Assembly: GCF_010093535.1 (NCBI RefSeq)
Contig: NW_022985192.1
Span: forward strand, 833,241-897,240
Direction: 5' to 3'
Source of the DNA: Lindgomyces ingoldianus
Taxonomy: Eukaryota > Ascomycota > Dothideomycetes > Pleosporales > Lindgomycetaceae
DNA length: 64,000 nt
The stretch's first letter is position 1. Each line of letters opens with the position of its first letter. Below are positions 59,440 through 64,000 of this stretch, piece by piece. The notes beneath the pieces were generated by a model, which saw only the letters and a program-made list of their open reading frames with translations, did no database searches and was not told where the DNA came from. The position numbers and the translations under genes were made by a program.

Positions 59440-60250
59440 AAGAATTAAGCCTTTTTTATGTAAAAGTAAAAACTCCTACTTTACTATTATTAAATAGGAA
59501 ATAGACTACTTTTCTATGCTAACTGCTTATGTGTGCTAGTAGACTTATTACTGTGTACCTAACTTATCTAAGAAGTCTATAACTAAGTATTCTTAGTACA
59601 CCTAAGTGCTACTAAGACCTATTAGTTACTAGCCTAAAAGTACTACTAGAAGGGTATAGAGGCTACTTGTAAATAATATGTATAGAATTGCCTTCTCTGT
59701 TATAAGGCTTATTTAAAATAGACTTAAACTCTAGGGTTTATCTACTTTCTTCTAATCCCTAATTAACTAATGCAGCACTTATGTATTAACTTTAAGAATT
59801 TTTTTAAAGACAAGTCTAGTTATAACTAGATTATAGTTATAATTAATTACATATTTAAATAAGCTATTTTTATTCCCTGCTATAAAATAATTAACACTTA
59901 AAAAATAGCTACTTTATTTATTTAATAGGTGTACTATTTTAGCTACACACTTAAAACTATTATTTTTAATTAAGAACCTTAGTTTATATCTAGTTTCTAG
60001 TCTAAATTTTATTAAATTTTAAGTATAAAAGTTAAGCTCTCTACTACTTATTATAAGAAAACAGATAGCTAAACAGAGATTATAAATAAGTATATTAATT
60101 AAAAACTAAAGCTTTTTATATTTTTTTACTAAGATAACTAGAGTTTTTTACTGCTCTTAATTAATTAGGCTTAGATAACTTTGCTTTATGTAATAATTAA
60201 AATGTTTTTATATTAAGTCTTATATAGCTCTAAACTACATTAAAGTTAGG
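59440..60250 (+). pseudogene. A2 integrase remnant
   Basis: Stops are frequent, but an integrase-like order is visible: LLLCT and VFLVHLSAT near 59540, LLCYKAYLK near 59690, then YYKKTDS and TEIINKYIN near 60050-60090. The last is the usual D-x-T-E region close to the end of the core. Confidence 0.6.
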
Positions 60251-60659
60251 ACTAGAAACATTCTATAGAACCTATTACAGCCACAGACAAGTTAAATTAG
60301 AAGGATACCCTAGCATTAGCAACCTACATGCACGCAGCCTAGGAGCTAGCAAAGACCTATATAAAAAAGGCCTAGGATTAGATGTAAACTATAGTTAACT
60401 GCTACTACTAGCTAGTTAACTAAAAGGTTAGTAACATAGTCTACCTAAGCATAAAGAACCTAGCTATTTAAAGACTTAGCTAAAAACTATCTAATTAATA
60501 AAAGAGTTCTTTTAAGGTACTTAAGTAAGTTAGTAACTTATACTGCCTAGAACTACTTTTAAGGTTAAAGATATATAACATCTTTGCACTAAAAGTGCTT
60601 TATAAAGACCTCTAAGATTCTCTTCTAAAACAAAAACCTCTAAAACCCCCTAGCATTAC

Positions 60660-60930
60660 TATTAATAAAGTAGAGAAGTAGAAAGTAAAGGAAATACTTG
60701 CTAGTAAGCTCTACTAGAAAACGCTTAAGTACTAAGTAAAATAAGTAGGACATAACTCTAATCTAGTCTAGTATAAGGCTTTAAATTTTATAAGTTCTCT
60801 TTATAAATTAAAAGCTTTTTATAATAAGCATCTAAATTAGCTAGGACCTTTAAAAGCTTTATAAAAGTAGATTAAAGCTTTTAAAGATAGTGTAAAAGGT
60901 ATAGATTACTTAGCAGATAATAAAGTATAA
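60660..60930 (+). pseudogene. A2 chromodomain remnant
   Basis: VKEILASKLY at about 60690 is followed by KTLKYQVK, VGHNSNLV and YKALNFISSLYKLKAFYNKH, then LGPLKAL. This has the layout of the chromodomain at the end of fungal gypsy polyproteins, so family A is also a chromovirus. Confidence 0.72.
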
Positions 60931-62318
60931 AAGTAAGAAGTTAAATTATATTTTTATATAATATTATTACAACTCTATAGACATGTTGCTTAGGAGGTCT
61001 AACAGCAAGCTGTTAGACACCTCTAGACTCTCTTTATCCTTCTCCTCTGCCCTTCTTCCTCTTCTCTTTCCCCTCCTCTCTCTTCTCTAGACTCCTTTTA
61101 AACCCCCTCTGCTTTATCCTTAGCTGCCTAAAAGCGCTGTAATGTCTACTTAAAGGTTAGACACTAAAGCTTCTAGGGCTAAAACCTATTAGAGCAGCTT
61201 AGTATTCTAGTAGAATAAAGCCACCTAAACACTAGCTATAAAAAGCCTAGCTTTCTAACTTTTTATAACCTGCGCTACCTGCGCTAGGTTTTAAGCAGAC
61301 TTTAAAATAGCCTTAAAAGCTTTTTTTTTATTTTCCTTACTCCCTACATTTTAGGCTGCTGCCTATAGCTTAAGATAGCCTTAAAGGACTAGAAATTTCT
61401 TCTTATAATAAAAAAGGACCTACGCGCGTGTTAGTAAACTATACCCTAGCTATATTAAACTATATTTATATAAAGTTGCATTTTTTATTACATAAGGTGT
61501 AATACTTGCATTTCTTTAATTTAAAAGACTAAAAAAAGAACTTAACCTAAAGGCTATAGGCTAGGGCGTAGGCAGCCTAAAAGCAGATAACTTAAAACGC
61601 CTCTAAAGAGGCTCTAGAAGAGAGGCAAAGCAGCATAGTAATTTTCTTTAATGCTATAATTAGTTAGCAGACTAAGCTATAAAATGTTAGGTGCATAATA
61701 ATACTTATAAAGTAGAGATTTAGATAATAGCTAAAAAAAAAACTAACAACATTAACTAAACTATATAAGTAAGGCAAGCAAACACTTGTTGCTATAAATA
61801 ATAAATTTACTATATTAATAATAACTACACTACTAGTTACTACTAAACAAAAACATTAGAATAAAGGCATTATATTAGTATTAGGTTTTTAGTTTATTTC
61901 TTAGTAATAGAAAATTTTAGTTAAGATAGTTATACTTATTACATCTTATTTAAATTAGTTTTAAAGCATTTCTAAATACTTTCTAAACACTGCAGATAGG
62001 GACTATTAGCTTATAAAGGGGGGGGTAGTGTAACAATTCTACAAATTATTCTATCTTAGGTCGCTTAGATCCTATCTGAAGGGTCCCTGTATCAGCCCCG
62101 ACCATGACTTGACCTAGTCCCCTGCAGTCACCCCTATTCCCTCATGTATTTAGTCGCACCTCGCCCCTGTAGCTAGCTCGGTAGTTTTCTGATATCCTAC
62201 GTACAAGGCCTATAGGTGTCATTGGTATTCCCAGGTCTCTAAGTCCCCACGCACTCCCATATGCCTCTGAGTGGATTCATACCGCATTCGGACCCATTGT
62301 CTTGCCTGCGCCGTTACA

Positions 62319-62487
62319 TTATATCAGAAAACTACCGAGCTAGCTACGGGGGCGAGGTGCGACTAAATACATGAGGGAATAGGGGTAACTGCGGGGGACT
62401 GGGTCGAGTCATGGTCGGGGCCGATACGGGGACCCTTCGGATAGGATCCGAGCGACCCGAGATGGAATGATTCGTAGAATCGTTACA
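62319..62487 (-). repeat. inverted family-A LTR fragment joined to A2
   Basis: About 165 bp from the 5' half of a family-A LTR, inverted and ending GAATCGTTACA. The junction sequence ATATCAGAAAACT is shared by the start of the family-A interior (TTATATTAGAAAACT) and by the LTR itself. The fragment is nearly unmutated (GGTCGAGTCATGGTCGGGGC). With the 3' LTR it forms a long inverted repeat. Confidence 0.8.
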
Positions 62488-62806
62488 GCTTAAGTATATG
62501 CTTAATAATTACTTACTTTGTATTATTACCTAGCCTTTATAAGTTAGCTATAGAATTAGCTTATAAAAGTTATTTAGTATGTTAATTATTTATTATTTTT
62601 TAAAAAACTTTATACATAGCTATAGTATATTACTTTAAAAGTATTATGTTTTGTTTAAAAGCTTAAAGTATAAGCTATATTTAATATTCTTTTAGCATGT
62701 CTAAGTAGTGTTGTTAGAAATGCATTAGTATAAAAAAAGTAGTTTAGTAAAGTCTTAGTAAAAGTAAGTAACTTAGGTGTGTAAGTAACTTGCTTATAGA
62801 GTATGT
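62488..62806 (-). mobile_element. P5: right arm of a fold-back element
   Basis: It matches the right arms of P1-P3 and ends with the mutated TIR (AACTTGCTTATAGAGTATGT) followed by TA. The rest of the element is missing on the left, where the LTR fragment abuts. It might be the other half of P4 (49707-50234), which lacks a right arm. Confidence 0.65.
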
Positions 62807-62808
62807 TA

Positions 62809-63898
62809 AGTTATTTTTTAATATTAGTAAAAGTTAACTTTATTTTTATGCTGTAAGTTTTTATTACTACTAGAGTATTTTTATTTTTTACCTTCTTAAA
62901 GTCTAGGCATTTTTTATAGTTTAAGTTTACTTTTCTTTTTAGTCTTTTCTTTTCCTTAGTTATAAAGATTAGTTATACAAGCTTGTTTTTATTTTAAAAT
63001 TGTTTATATGTTTCTTTTATTATAGCTTTAGCTTTGCTTAGATTTATTAGCTTACTATTATAAAATAGGCTTTCTTTTTTCTTTATTAAAAATAGTGTCT
63101 TCTAACTAGCATTACTCTTTCTTTTTCTTTCTAAGTTTCTTTTATAGAGATTATTATTATATATAGTTGCTACTTTAATAAATTCTTTTAATTTTTTAAG
63201 TTTTTTTAAGTAAAAGAATTTGTTCTTAATCTTTTAATTAAGTTTTTTATATAACATTTTATATAAAGCTTTTTAGTCTATCTATCTACACTATGCTTAG
63301 TATTCTCTAAATTATATAGTATACACTTAGATAATTCTTTTCTTTTGTTTAAAATAATTATTTTCTTTTACTACTATGTTTTCTTTATTTACTAGCTTAT
63401 ATATTTTTATAAGAGCGTTTCTAAATTCTTAGATGCTAAAAAAGATTCTCTAAGTTTTTTCTTAGAAAAGTTGTCTATAAAGTTAATAGTTTCTCTAGTT
63501 GTTAGTGTAGAGTAGCTGTTAAAGTAAAGTTTTATTTATTAAACTATTAATTTATCTATTTAAAATGCCTCTTAGTTATAGTTTATATACAAAGTGCATC
63601 TAGTAAAGAAAGGCTTTAGGTTTTAAAGGTTACTATTAAAGGCTTTTAAAGGCGCTAATTATAAAGATTTTTTACAGCTATATTGTTCTTTTATATATAT
63701 ATATATATATATATGCTATAAAAGTTTAAAATTTTTAGTTACATGTTGTTAATTTATTTTATTAATTTATACTTATTTACTATTAGTAGTAGTATGCTTT
63801 CTAATAGTATAAACTTAACTATTAAAGTATTAATAAAAGAGTTTAAGAGATTTATACTTTTTAAAAAGTAGTAATTAATGTTATAATATCTACTTACT
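62809..63898 (-). pseudogene. gypsy gag remnant (family B) with start of its LTR
   Basis: Minus-strand Gag-like sequence with the same leader start (TTAATTACTACTTTTTAAA, read inward from 63883) as the family-B copies. The LTR itself begins at 63884 (TGTTATAATATC) but is cut after 15 bp by a family-A LTR. An (AT)n microsatellite lies at 63690-63714. No open frame remains. Confidence 0.6.
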
Positions 63899-64000
63899 TG
63901 TAACGGCGCAGGCAAGACAATGGGTCCGAATGCGGTATGAATCCACTCAGAGGCATATGGGAGTGCGTGGGGACTCAGAGACCTGGGAATACCAATGACA
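63899..64000 (-). repeat. family-A LTR, cut by window end
   Basis: It begins TGTAACGGCGCAGGCAAGAC and is nearly unmutated. It inserted into the end of a family-B LTR (left flank TTACT). Whether it is a solo LTR or part of a longer element cannot be told. Confidence 0.88.

Larger units (their letters stand above)
55123..62318 (+). mobile_element. A2: full-length family-A Ty3/gypsy element (RIP-mutated)
   Basis: LTRs of exactly 290 bp (55123-55412 and 62029-62318) enclose 6.6 kb of interior. The interior starts TTATATTA, and a purine tract (AAAGGGGGGGGTAG) precedes the 3' LTR. The plus strand shows gag, RT, RNase H, integrase and a chromodomain in order, all interrupted. No clean TSD is seen: the left flank is GCTAA, and on the right the LTR runs into TTATAT and an inverted LTR fragment. 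Confidence 0.88.

Noticed and set aside
1..64000. tRNA, rRNA or CRISPR features
   Set aside because: No cloverleaf-like box A/box B pair, rRNA similarity or regularly spaced short repeats were recognised; the repeats present are transposons.

Overview
The window reads as a heterochromatic, transposon-filled stretch of a filamentous ascomycete (Pezizomycotina) chromosome with one small gene-bearing island. Three things point to a fungus: Fot1/pogo-type, Ty3-gypsy chromovirus and Ty1-copia elements inactivated by RIP-like C:G to T:A mutation, a 54-bp GTAAGT...CAG intron, and a COQ2-type gene. The mutation signature is unusually clear. In the mutated blocks CA survives almost only after a purine (RCA), TG almost only before a pyrimidine, and CG almost only as RCGY, so the mutated context is YCR to YTR on either strand. 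TGA and TGG are therefore nearly absent and TAG/CTA are very common.

Layout. 1-12672: a plus-strand chromovirus (G1) interrupted inside its reverse transcriptase by a complete minus-strand gypsy element (G2, 3430-9098, 318-bp LTRs, TSD GTTAT). 12673-28490: a minus-strand gypsy element (C1). It carries a non-autonomous hAT-like element (14872-23078, 8-bp TSD), which itself carries a complete 7.2-kb copia element (15546-22739), plus a solo LTR at 25763-26068. 28491-31620: fold-back derivatives of a Fot1-like transposon, one containing a deleted pogo copy. 31621-36852: fragments and LTRs of gypsy families B and C. 36853-42561: family-A gypsy elements nested in one another, with a fold-back element and two pogo copies inside.

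42562-49706 is the unmutated island. A minus-strand gene (two exons, 46897 to 42872, 1323 aa) encodes a JmjC protein with a 4CXXC_R1-type zinc finger, possibly a DMM-1-like chromatin boundary factor. It is divergent from a plus-strand, intronless COQ2-like 4-hydroxybenzoate polyprenyltransferase (47507-48778, ubiquinone biosynthesis). Their 609-bp intergenic region must hold both promoters. A 57-codon ORF downstream is uncertain.

49707-64000 returns to repeats: a fold-back arm, a truncated second copia copy, the longest pogo copy (51972 to about 53440), an unclassified lightly mutated block (about 53441-55122), a full-length family-A gypsy (55123-62318) with an inverted LTR fragment attached, another fold-back arm, a gypsy gag remnant and a partial family-A LTR at the window edge.

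The strongest general observations are the YCR mutation context and a gradient: element interiors are saturated with mutations while the outermost 100-150 bp of LTRs and TIRs are nearly clean, mirrored at the two ends of each element. Coding remnants in the repeats were read by eye through stop codons, so their boundaries are approximate. Element ends supported by matching LTR lengths and target-site duplications are exact.
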